A stretch of DNA of 5,456 nucleotides, taken from Gammaproteobacteria bacterium (GTDB taxonomy: Bacteria; Pseudomonadota; Gammaproteobacteria; SZUA-229). The notes beneath the pieces were generated by a model, which saw nothing but the letters and a program-made list of their open reading frames with translations, was not told where the DNA came from and searched no databases. Position 1 is the stretch's first letter, and each line of letters opens with the position of its first letter. Below, one piece after another: positions 1-5,410 of this stretch. Location: the NCBI GenBank assembly GCA_030641945.1, contig DAOWLL010000149.1:1-5456 (forward strand), given 5' to 3'. Both the position numbers and the translations under genes were made by a program.

Positions 1-671
1 ATACCAAAGGCGCGTGCTATTTCATCATGGTAGATCTCAACGACTTTCTGCACTTCCAGGTAGTGGTTGCCCGAGCCCAGTGTGCCCATCTCCTTTTGCT
101 GGCGCTTTTTGGCGAATTGCGAAACCTGGTCCGGATCTGCACCCTGCATGCAGCCCTGTTCTTCGATGCGTTCCAGGTCCTTGTTGTCACCATAGCCCTG
201 ATTGACAGCCCATAAGGCGCCGCCATTCAACATCTGTTTCATCTGTTTGTTGTTGAGATGAATATTGCCGGTACTGCCAAGTCCTGCGGGGATGTGCTGA
301 TAGAGCACATCGGCCAGTTGTTTTTGCGCAGCCATGACTTCGTCGATACTCAGTCCGGTATGTAAGGTACGCACACCGCAGGAGATATCAAAGCCGACGC
401 CGCCGGCGGAGATGACGCCACCCTGTTCGGCATCAAATGCAGCAACACCACCAATTGGAAAACCATATCCCCAGTGAGCATCGGGCATGGCATAGGATGC
501 TTTGACTATACCGGGCAGCCTGGCGACATTGGTGACCTGTTCGTAGACCTTGTCATCCATGTCCAGAATCAGTTCTTCGCTGGCGAATATGATCGCAGGC
601 ACGTGCATACCTGCATGTGCATCAATCTGCCATTCAACATTAGAAATACGCTGTAATCTATTGATATCCAT
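1..671 (-). CDS. rtcB: RNA-splicing ligase RtcB, N-terminal half (cut by window edge)
   Basis: RtcB is a cytosolic, Mn2+- and GTP-dependent ligase that joins RNA ends carrying 2',3'-cyclic phosphate (or 3'-phosphate) and 5'-OH, in RNA repair or tRNA splicing. Read on the minus strand from ATG at 671, 223 codons are visible with no stop. Family signatures include MPDAHWGYGFPIGG (about residues 62-75), GGVGFDISCGVR (90-101) and GTLGSGNHYLEVQ (196-208). D95, C98, N202 and H203 fall at the same numbers as active-site residues of the well-studied archaeal RtcB; C98 and H203 would be metal ligands. The later metal histidines and the guanylylated histidine lie beyond the left edge, so completeness cannot be judged. 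An in-frame stop at 675-677 just upstream fixes the start. No clear Shine-Dalgarno precedes it, and it begins 22 nt after the archease stop, so translational coupling is likely. RtcB is normally about 400-480 residues, so roughly half is present. Confidence 0.96.
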   Translation of the reverse strand, partial: MDINRLQRISNVEWQIDAHAGMHVPAIIFASEELILDMDDKVYEQVTNVARLPGIVKASYAMPDAHWGYGFPIGGVAAFDAEQGGVISAGGVGFDISCGVRTLHTGLSIDEVMAAQKQLADVLYQHIPAGLGSTGNIHLNNKQMKQMLNGGALWAVNQGYGDNKDLERIEEQGCMQGADPDQVSQFAKKRQQKEMGTLGSGNHYLEVQKVVEIYHDEIARAFG

Positions 672-693
672 AAGTTATATCTAACGAATTCTG

Positions 694-1113
694 CTACACA
701 TCAATCACGCACTGTGCTACCCATAGCTGCTCTTGCTGATATACAGTGAGCTCGGTATAGGTTGCGCCTTTTATCTCTACTGCGGGCTGGTGTCGCTCCA
801 TATCGATGGCTTCACCAGACACTGTTGCATTAAGTTTGCCATGGTCAATGGTGACTTCAAATTTACTGAACAGCATTTTACGTGTTGCCATTTCGTAGAT
901 CAGTGCATTCAGCCAGTCATATAAAAGCGTGTCATTGTCCTCTTCGCGACAGGTAATATTGATAGTCGTGGTTGCCTGAACCAGGGAAATATCTGTTACA
1001 ACAGCCGTCATGGCAACAGCTGCCTGTTCAAAAGCTTTGGCTAATGATTCACCAAAACCGCGGATACCAATGTCGGCCTTGTGTTCGAAATGTTCCCAGT
1101 AAGCCTTGCTCAT
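694..1113 (-). CDS. Archease (RtcB-activating protein)
   Basis: This is a 139-residue archease, the family's usual size. In characterised systems archease speeds guanylylation of RtcB and allows multiple turnovers of the ligase. The N-terminus reads WEHFEHKADIGIRGFG (residues 6-21), matching the family's 'EHTADIGI' signature with the conserved Asp at D14. A central DWLNALIYEM segment (66-75) and LFSKFEV (81-87) follow. The C-terminus LWVAQCVIDV ends with the conserved penultimate Asp (D138). The Asp residues near both ends are the expected metal and activation residues. ATG at 1113 is chosen because the signature begins almost at once and no other ATG/GTG/TTG lies in frame just upstream. Its TAG stop (694-696) is 22 nt before the rtcB start on the same strand, the classic archease-rtcB arrangement. 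No strong Shine-Dalgarno is visible; a small inverted repeat lies where one would be. Confidence 0.95.
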   Translation of the reverse strand: MSKAYWEHFEHKADIGIRGFGESLAKAFEQAAVAMTAVVTDISLVQATTTINITCREEDNDTLLYDWLNALIYEMATRKMLFSKFEVTIDHGKLNATVSGEAIDMERHQPAVEIKGATYTELTVYQQEQLWVAQCVIDV

Positions 1114-1118
1114 TAAAT

Positions 1119-1140
1119 AGCAGCTTAATCGTTTGCTGCT
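1119..1140 (-). promoter_or_regulatory. Inverted repeat in archease 5' leader, over the expected RBS
   Basis: AGCAGC (1119-1124) and GCTGCT (1135-1140) are perfect 6-bp inverted arms around a 10-nt loop. In the archease mRNA the 3' arm ends 5 nt before the AUG, where a Shine-Dalgarno would lie, and no clear Shine-Dalgarno is seen elsewhere. The arms are seen directly. A role in limiting translation is inference, and a 6-bp stem with a 10-nt loop is only modestly stable. Confidence 0.35.
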
Positions 1141-1233
1141 GCGAACAAGTTGACACTTATCAATACCTGTCGTGTTAGGTTCATGGTGCAGGTATGTATT
1201 CTCGCAAGGACGGGATTACAGAAGAGGCGAATC

Positions 1234-1260
1234 GCCACAGAGTCACAGAGTGCACAGCGG
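1234..1260 (+). repeat. CACAGAG-cluster repeat (element A, forward copy)
   Basis: This 27-nt stretch starts GCCACAGAGTCACAGAG and contains CACAGAG twice plus a partial third unit. It matches the reverse complement of 5365-5391 at 24 of 27 positions. Clusters of this type recur in intergenic DNA of many proteobacteria. Just before it is a short palindrome, GGCGA-A-TCGCC (1226-1236), sharing its last bases. No coding role is apparent. Confidence 0.75.
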
Positions 1261-1274
1261 TACTTCGACTGTAT

Positions 1275-1296
1275 GTAGGAGCGGTTTTAACCGCGA
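1275..1296 (+). repeat. GTAG-headed REP-like stem-loop 1
   Basis: A GTAG tetranucleotide (1275-1278) precedes the hairpin GCGGTT-TT-AACCGC (1281-1294), followed by GA. This is the common GTAGGAGCGG...CCGCGA type of repetitive extragenic palindrome. GTAG-headed REPs in related genomes are associated with IS200-like REP tyrosine transposases (RAYTs). No transposase gene lies in this window, so mobilisation would be in trans. Confidence 0.75.
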
Positions 1297-1306
1297 ATTG
1301 TTAATG

Positions 1307-1330
1307 TTCGCGACTAAAGTCGCTGTGTAG
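1307..1330 (-). repeat. Degenerate REP-like stem-loop 2, inverted to copy 1
   Basis: GCGACT-AA-AGTCGC (1310-1323) forms a 6-bp stem with a 2-nt loop. Its TTCGCG (1307-1312) is the reverse complement of CGCGAA (1292-1297) at the end of stem-loop 1, with 9 nt between them. The two therefore form a tail-to-tail inverted pair, like a BIME. The expected inverted head (CTAC) is degenerate: the sequence after the stem reads TGTGTAG. Confidence 0.6.
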
Positions 1331-1334
1331 TTCT

Positions 1335-1356
1335 GTAGGGTGGGCTTTGCCCACCG
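1335..1356 (+). repeat. GTAG-headed REP-like stem-loop 3
   Basis: GTAG (1335-1338) is followed directly by a perfect 7-bp stem with a 3-nt loop, GGTGGGC-TTT-GCCCACC (1339-1355). This is the widespread GTAGGGTGGGC...GCCCACC palindrome of proteobacterial intergenic DNA. Its stem differs in sequence from stem-loops 1 and 2, so at least two REP subfamilies share this gap. Confidence 0.78.
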
Positions 1357-1410
1357 CAAACCTGGGGCCACTATATAACTAGATGATTACTTCAGCTTGT
1401 AAAAACCAAA

Positions 1411-1450
1411 ATACTTTACTTTGCGGACCTGGCGTCTTTGCGTTGAAAAA
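1411..1450 (-). repeat. CGCAAAG-cluster repeat (element B, inverted copy)
   Basis: Read on the minus strand this 40-nt stretch contains CGCAAAGACG and CCGCAAAGTAAAG. It aligns without gaps to 5244-5283 at 32 of 40 positions. The middle unit has decayed: CAGGTC here, AAAGTA in the downstream copy. It is the degenerate partner of the downstream cluster. Confidence 0.65.
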
Positions 1451-1468
1451 ATCTTTCTATTTGAAATT

Positions 1469-1499
1469 TTGACATCGCAATTTTTATCGTCTATTCAAT
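1469..1499 (+). promoter_or_regulatory. Candidate sigma70 promoter for the c-di-GMP gene
   Basis: A perfect -35 box TTGACA (1469-1474) lies in an AT-rich stretch upstream of the gene. The best -10 options are TATTCA (1492-1497, 17-bp spacer, 3/6 matches) or TTCAAT (1494-1499, 19-bp spacer, 4/6). Transcription from here would give a leader of about 75 nt. The strong -35 and weak -10 make this a moderate call. Confidence 0.4.
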
Positions 1500-1579
1500 A
1501 GGGAACACGTCTTCTAACTTATCTGTTTTCACTGTTCTGGCACAGTGACGATGGTCGGTATTTTTCGGGATATGACTTT

Positions 1580-3646
1580 ATGAAACTGTACCAGTACGGC
1601 AGTTCTACCTATGAGGCTCGCATGCACGCCATCCTGCATGCTTTGCCTGACACCCTGTTCCTGCTGGATGAAGAAGGGCGTTATATCGAAGTCATGTCCG
1701 GTGATGAGAAGCAGCTTTTTCGTGAAAAGGAGAAGCTTCTCGGAAAAACACTGAATGATGTATTCCCAGAAGAAGATGCCGATTTCTTTCTTGGCATCAT
1801 ATCCCAGGCGCTTGAAACTAATGAGCTGGTAGTTATCAATTATGAAATGAATGTTCAATCAGGCACGCGTACCTTTGAAGGGCGTGCGGTGCCGGCAAAT
1901 TACCAGGTGGACGGTAAACGTACAGTCGTATTTCTCGCGATAGATGTTACGGATAGAAGGGAATCAGATATTCGCGGTCGGCTGATATCGACCGTGTTTG
2001 AAAACTCCATGGAAGGCATGGTGATACTGGATAAGGATCTCAAGGTCGTATCAGTTAATGAAGCCTTTTGTAAGTTCGCAGAAATGGATATGGATTCAGC
2101 ACAGGGAAATGTTCCGCAATTCATAGAAAGATTGATGTCTACCGATACAGGATCAGAGCTGCAGCACTCATTGGAGAAGACAGGCCACTGGATGGGGGAG
2201 ATTATAGGCAGAAAAGCGGATGGTGTTACTTGTCCCTTGTGGTTGACCGTGAATGCTGTCAAGGACTATATCGGAAAGCTGACCAATTATGTTGCGTTGA
2301 TTACGGATGTATCGGAAATAAAACGCTCACAGGAAGAGCTTGAATATGTGGCAACACATGATTTTCTGACAAAATTGCCCAACCGCGTGCTGTTTCATGA
2401 CCGTTTGCAACAGGCAATAGCGAGAACGATGCGTACCGGAAATATTGGTGCGCTTTTCTTCATGGACCTGGACCGTTTTAAAGATGTTAACGACAACCTT
2501 GGTCATCATGTTGGTGACGACCTGTTGAAGCAGGTATCAGAGCGACTGCTCGCGGTATGCCGTTCATCCGATACCCTGGCTCGTCTGGGTGGAGATGAAT
2601 TTACCCTGGTTGTCGAAGGCCTTGAACAAACGAGTGAGCTTGCATTAATTGCTGAAAAGGTGCTTCAGGCATTTGCCGATCCGTTCGCCCTGGGCGCGTA
2701 CAAGCTGGAAATCAGTGTCAGTATCGGTATTAGTGTATTTCCCAGGGATAGTGGTGACATCAACGAACTCATCAAACATGCTGACACCGCCATGTATTCC
2801 GCCAAAGAGTCTGGTCGAAACACTTACCGTTTCTATACACAGGAGCTCACCACTAATGCATTCGAGTATTTTGCAATGGAGATCGCCTTGCAGAAAGCGC
2901 TTGAGCGCAATGAGTTCTTCCTGGTTTATCAGCCTCAATACAACATTATTACCAATGAGATGATCGGCGTTGAGGCGCTATTAAGGTGGCGTCATCCTGA
3001 TATGGGCGTTTTGTCACCAGGTGTGTTTATACATGTTGCTGAATATTCCGGAAAGATAGAAGCGATTGGTGAATGGGTCATCAGCGAGGTATGCGGACAA
3101 TGCAAAATCTGGGATGCTGATGGATTACCTCTGTTTACTGTTTCACTCAACCTGTCAAGAAAGCAGCTTGTATTGCCAGGGTTGTCGGGGTATGTAAAAA
3201 ATGTTCTTGAAGAGTCAGGCGTGTCTGGGGATCGCCTTGAGTTTGAAATCACCGAGAGTGCGATACTCGACCAGAAAGATACTGTGTATGAAAATCTAAA
3301 AGAGCTGCAACAAATGGATATAAGAATGGCAATTGATGATTTTGGTACAGGCTATTCATCGCTGGTTAATCTCAAGCAGTTCCCATTGTCGCGTTTGAAA
3401 ATTGACAAGTCATTTGTAAGAGATGTGTCCAGAGATCCGAATAATGAGGCGATAATTCGTGCAACTATAGCCCTGGGTAAAAGCTTTAACCTAAATATCA
3501 TCGCCGAAGGTGTTGAGAAAGAAGAGCAGCGCGACTTTCTGTTAAAAGAGGGTTGTAATGAAGCGCAGGGTTTTCTTTACAGCGACCCGGTTCCGCCTGA
3601 ATCGATTACGGAATTATTGAGGCTGAGAAAATCTGTCAGTAATTAA
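1580..3646 (+). CDS. PAS-PAS-GGDEF-EAL cyclic-di-GMP synthase/phosphodiesterase
   Basis: This 688-residue protein has two sensory PAS domains (about 12-125 and 132-250), a GGDEF domain (about 255-418) and an EAL domain (about 432-682). It shows no signal peptide or membrane helix, so it should be cytosolic. The GGDEF domain has DFLTKLPNR (261-269), metal-site DLDRFK (296-301), the GGDEF signature (337-341) and an inhibitory I-site RSSD (328-331) at the standard five-residue spacing. The EAL domain keeps EALLRW (465-470), NLS (524-526), EITES (556-560), DDFGTGYSSL (586-595), LKIDKSFV (606-613), AEGVE (642-646) and QGFLYS (663-668). Both c-di-GMP synthesis (from two GTP) and hydrolysis to pGpG therefore look possible; which dominates cannot be read from sequence. 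The PAS ligand is unknown. ATG 1580 follows CGGGA (1566-1570) by 9 nt. The frame is open back to a stop at 1499-1501 but has no earlier ATG, GTG or TTG. manC follows 125 bp downstream on the same strand. Confidence 0.96.
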   Translation: MKLYQYGSSTYEARMHAILHALPDTLFLLDEEGRYIEVMSGDEKQLFREKEKLLGKTLNDVFPEEDADFFLGIISQALETNELVVINYEMNVQSGTRTFEGRAVPANYQVDGKRTVVFLAIDVTDRRESDIRGRLISTVFENSMEGMVILDKDLKVVSVNEAFCKFAEMDMDSAQGNVPQFIERLMSTDTGSELQHSLEKTGHWMGEIIGRKADGVTCPLWLTVNAVKDYIGKLTNYVALITDVSEIKRSQEELEYVATHDFLTKLPNRVLFHDRLQQAIARTMRTGNIGALFFMDLDRFKDVNDNLGHHVGDDLLKQVSERLLAVCRSSDTLARLGGDEFTLVVEGLEQTSELALIAEKVLQAFADPFALGAYKLEISVSIGISVFPRDSGDINELIKHADTAMYSAKESGRNTYRFYTQELTTNAFEYFAMEIALQKALERNEFFLVYQPQYNIITNEMIGVEALLRWRHPDMGVLSPGVFIHVAEYSGKIEAIGEWVISEVCGQCKIWDADGLPLFTVSLNLSRKQLVLPGLSGYVKNVLEESGVSGDRLEFEITESAILDQKDTVYENLKELQQMDIRMAIDDFGTGYSSLVNLKQFPLSRLKIDKSFVRDVSRDPNNEAIIRATIALGKSFNLNIIAEGVEKEEQRDFLLKEGCNEAQGFLYSDPVPPESITELLRLRKSVSN

Positions 3647-3708
3647 TCATGTTGACCATGTTATAGGTTGCGTCGTACAAAAATCCCGGTGAAATAGTCA
3701 CTTATGTG

Positions 3709-3726
3709 TATTTGAATTTTCAAATA
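3709..3726. promoter_or_regulatory. Perfect 8+8 bp palindrome upstream of manC, possible operator
   Basis: TATTTGAA-TT-TTCAAATA is a perfect inverted repeat with a 2-nt centre, lying 45 nt before the manC start. It overlaps the candidate -35 box (3712-3717), the usual position for a dimeric repressor or activator site. The sequence is AT-rich and no regulator is identified, so the operator role is inference. Confidence 0.4.
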
Positions 3727-3739
3727 AGGTCTGTATGCT
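3712..3739 (+). promoter_or_regulatory. Candidate sigma70 promoter for manC
   Basis: TTGAAT (3712-3717, 4/6 to consensus) and TATGCT (3734-3739, 4/6) are separated by 16 bp and lie about 33 nt before the manC GTG. A weaker alternative is TTGACC (3652-3657) with TACAAA (3676-3681) at 18 bp. No convincing terminator is seen after the upstream gene, so read-through into manC is also possible. Confidence 0.35.
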
Positions 3740-3771
3740 TGTGCCATGTTAACGAGTAACTGGAAATTCAA

Positions 3772-5181
3772 GTGATCATACCCGTAATACTTTCCGGTGG
3801 TTCGGGTACGCGCCTGTGGCCATTGTCTCGCAGAATGCACCCCAAGCAGTTGCTGCCGCTGGTTAACGACACCACCATGCTGCAGGACACCATTACCCGC
3901 CTGACGGGTTCAGCGGATATCGATCATGCCATGGTTATCTGCAACGATGATTACCGATTCATGGTGGCCGAACAGGTCAAGGAAACGGACATCAAAACCA
4001 ATGAAATTATTCTCGAACCGGCAGGCCGCAACACGGCCCCCGCAATTGCACTGGCGGCTTTCAATGCTGTCCGGGACGGGGATGATCCTGTATTGCTGGT
4101 ATTGCCGGCAGATCATGTTATTGCCGATGTGGATACCTTCCAGAGTGCTTTGCAGACCGGTAAACAGCAGTCAGAAGCGGACAAACTGGTGACCTTTGGT
4201 GTTGTGCCCGATATGCCGGAAACAGGCTTTGGTTATATAAAGGCGCTCAGCACGGGTAAAAGCGCGAATTTCTACGAAGTCGATCAGTTTGTCGAAAAGC
4301 CGGATGCTGACACAGCGGCAACATATATAGCAGATGGGAGTTACTACTGGAACAGTGGCATGTTCATGTTCAAGGCTTCAATATATCTCGAGGCGCTGCA
4401 GCAGCATTCGCCTGAGATCTACCAGGCATGCCAGGCAGCGTTCAATGCCGCGACACGAGATGCGGATTTTATCCGTGTGGGTAAAGATGAGTTCGAGAAC
4501 TGTCCCAGCGATTCGATCGATTATGCCGTTATGGAGAAAGTGGACAACGCCGTTGTCATCCCGGTCGATATCGGCTGGAGCGACGTCGGTTCCTGGTCAG
4601 CGTTGCATGACGTTGGTGATGTCGATGCCGAAGGCAATATGTTGATCGGTGATGTTAAAAGCGGCTTGACCACGAACAGCTACGTCAGGGCCAACAACCG
4701 CCTCATCGTTACCCTGGGTGTCGATAACATGATCGTGGTTGATACTGACGACGCACTGCTGATTGCAAATCGCGACAATGTGCAGGACATCAAGTCTATA
4801 GTCGAGCAGCTGAGTTCGGAAAATCGCGAGGAAGTGAATTTACATAAATGTGTATACAGGCCCTGGGGTCATTACCAGGGGATCGACTCGGGTCCGCAAT
4901 ACCAGGTAAAGCGCATAACGGTAAGTCCGGGTGCCGTGCTATCACTGCAGATGCATCACCATCGTTCTGAACACTGGGTCGTGGTAAGCGGTACAGCCAA
5001 AGTCACACGCGGCGAAGAGGAATTCACACTCTCCGAAAATGAATCAACCTATATCCCCCTGGGCCAGAAACACCGCCTGGAGAATATCGGCAAGATCCCC
5101 CTGCAGCTGATCGAAGTGCAGACGGGCAGTTATCTTGGTGAAGATGATATTGTTCGCTTTGAAGACATATACGGACGATGA
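3772..5181 (+). CDS. manC: Mannose-1-phosphate guanylyltransferase / mannose-6-phosphate isomerase
   Basis: This 469-residue AlgA/ManC-type bifunctional enzyme is full length for the family (about 465-480). It isomerises fructose-6-P to mannose-6-P and, after a separate phosphomannomutase step, converts mannose-1-P plus GTP to GDP-mannose, the donor for O-antigen and exopolysaccharide mannose, fucose or rhamnose. The N-terminal nucleotidyltransferase shows GGSGTRLWPLSR (9-20), PKQLLPL (24-30), EPAGRNTAPA (82-91), LPADH (111-115), VEKPD (174-178), WNSGMF (193-198) and IGWSDVGSW (267-275). The C-terminal type II PMI cupin shows RPWGHY (363-368), QMHHHRSEHW (393-402) with putative metal ligands, and PLGQKHRLEN (429-438). 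The GTG start at 3772 is required because the pyrophosphorylase loop begins at residue 9 and the next in-frame ATG (M22) would remove it. A weak TGGAA (3761-3765) precedes it. A GTAG repeat begins 9 nt after the stop. No manB, gmd or glycosyltransferase is in view, so the polysaccharide is unknown. Confidence 0.97.
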   Translation: MIIPVILSGGSGTRLWPLSRRMHPKQLLPLVNDTTMLQDTITRLTGSADIDHAMVICNDDYRFMVAEQVKETDIKTNEIILEPAGRNTAPAIALAAFNAVRDGDDPVLLVLPADHVIADVDTFQSALQTGKQQSEADKLVTFGVVPDMPETGFGYIKALSTGKSANFYEVDQFVEKPDADTAATYIADGSYYWNSGMFMFKASIYLEALQQHSPEIYQACQAAFNAATRDADFIRVGKDEFENCPSDSIDYAVMEKVDNAVVIPVDIGWSDVGSWSALHDVGDVDAEGNMLIGDVKSGLTTNSYVRANNRLIVTLGVDNMIVVDTDDALLIANRDNVQDIKSIVEQLSSENREEVNLHKCVYRPWGHYQGIDSGPQYQVKRITVSPGAVLSLQMHHHRSEHWVVVSGTAKVTRGEEEFTLSENESTYIPLGQKHRLENIGKIPLQLIEVQTGSYLGEDDIVRFEDIYGR

Positions 5182-5189
5182 TTTAGACT

Positions 5190-5235
5190 GTAGGCCGGAT
5201 GAAGCGAAGCGAAATCCGGGGGTGCTTCCTGTAAC
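5190..5235 (+). repeat. GTAG-headed 46-bp repeat, copy 1
   Basis: GTAG (5190-5193) is followed by a 6-bp stem CCGGAT (5195-5200) / ATCCGG (5214-5219) around GAAGCGAAGCGAA, then a GGGG...GTAAC tail. It matches 5411-5456 at 43 of 46 positions in the same orientation. It starts 9 nt after the manC stop, so its hairpin would lie in the manC 3' UTR and could stabilise the message or slow polymerase. There is no T-run of a standard intrinsic terminator. Confidence 0.85.
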
Positions 5236-5243
5236 CAAAAGAA

Positions 5244-5283
5244 ATTTTCACCGCAAAGACGCAAAGTACGCAAAGAAAAGAAA
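5244..5283 (+). repeat. CGCAAAG-cluster repeat (element B, forward copy)
   Basis: Three tandem CGCAAAG units (CGCAAAGACGCAAAGTACGC, then AAAG) follow TTTTCAC. The reverse complement of 1411-1450 matches 32 of 40 positions without gaps. This copy is more regular and probably nearer the ancestral form. It lies 8 bp after the first 46-bp GTAG repeat. Confidence 0.75.
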
Positions 5284-5364
5284 AATATTTTATTGACAGG
5301 CTTAATTAATTATTGAGCAGCCATTCAAGCATCATAATTAACCAGAACGTTTTAACCACAACAG

Positions 5365-5391
5365 CCTCTGTGCGCTCTGTGCCTCTGTGGC
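5365..5391 (-). repeat. CACAGAG-cluster repeat (element A, inverted copy)
   Basis: Read on the minus strand it gives GCCACAGAGGCACAGAG followed by CGCACAGAGG: three CACAGAG units, the last complete here but decayed in the 1234-1260 copy. Identity to that copy is 24 of 27. The 81 bp between this cluster and the CGCAAAG cluster is AT-rich, includes a TAATTAATTA palindrome (5303-5312), and shows no gene. Confidence 0.75.
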
Positions 5392-5410
5392 AAAAAGTTA
5401 TGTCAGTGCG

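Larger units (their letters stand above)
1114..1579. other. 466-bp divergent intergenic region rich in repeats
   Basis: No coding region is supported between the archease start (minus strand) and the c-di-GMP gene start (plus strand). In order it holds: a hairpin next to the archease start (1119-1140); about 90 bp with nothing recognised; a CACAGAG cluster (1234-1260); three GTAG-type stem-loops (1275-1356); an inverted CGCAAAG cluster (1411-1450); and an AT-rich stretch with a perfect TTGACA box (1469-1474). It must contain the archease-rtcB promoter, but I could not identify a convincing one, neither a sigma70 pair nor a sigma54 -24/-12 element of the kind RtcR uses in enterobacteria. Confidence 0.8.

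Noticed and set aside
1234..1450. CRISPR array
   Set aside because: The repeat units are 7-bp tandem motifs and palindromes without regular 25-40 nt repeats or spacers, and no cas gene is nearby.
1539..1555. TGGCACAGTGACGATGG as a possible sigma54 -24/-12 promoter before the c-di-GMP gene
   Set aside because: The -24-like TGGCAC is present but the required GC of the -12 element (TTGC at the right spacing) is absent, and the site is only about 25-40 nt from the start codon.
1502..1579. Upstream in-frame extension of the PAS-PAS-GGDEF-EAL gene
   Set aside because: The frame is open for 26 more codons back to a TAG at 1499-1501 but contains no ATG, GTG or TTG; ATG 1580 has a plausible ribosome site.
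1529..1858. 109-codon minus-strand open frame across the start of the c-di-GMP gene
   Set aside because: It is antisense to a clear PAS-coding region and has no recognisable domain.
2649..2963. 104-codon plus-strand open frame inside the GGDEF-EAL gene
   Set aside because: It is a shifted-frame shadow over the conserved GGDEF-to-EAL region with low-complexity Ser/Thr/Arg composition.
3647..3670. CATG-TTGAC-CATG as a terminator after the c-di-GMP gene
   Set aside because: The stem is only 4 bp and no T-run follows, so an intrinsic terminator is not supported.
5190..5219. GTAG repeat hairpin as an intrinsic terminator of manC
   Set aside because: The 6-bp stem has a 13-nt loop and is followed by a G-rich stretch rather than Ts; it is better explained as a dispersed repeat.
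5293..5321. TTGACA (5293-5298) as a promoter at the right end
   Set aside because: No acceptable -10 box lies 16-19 bp downstream (AGCAGC falls there) and no gene start follows within the window.
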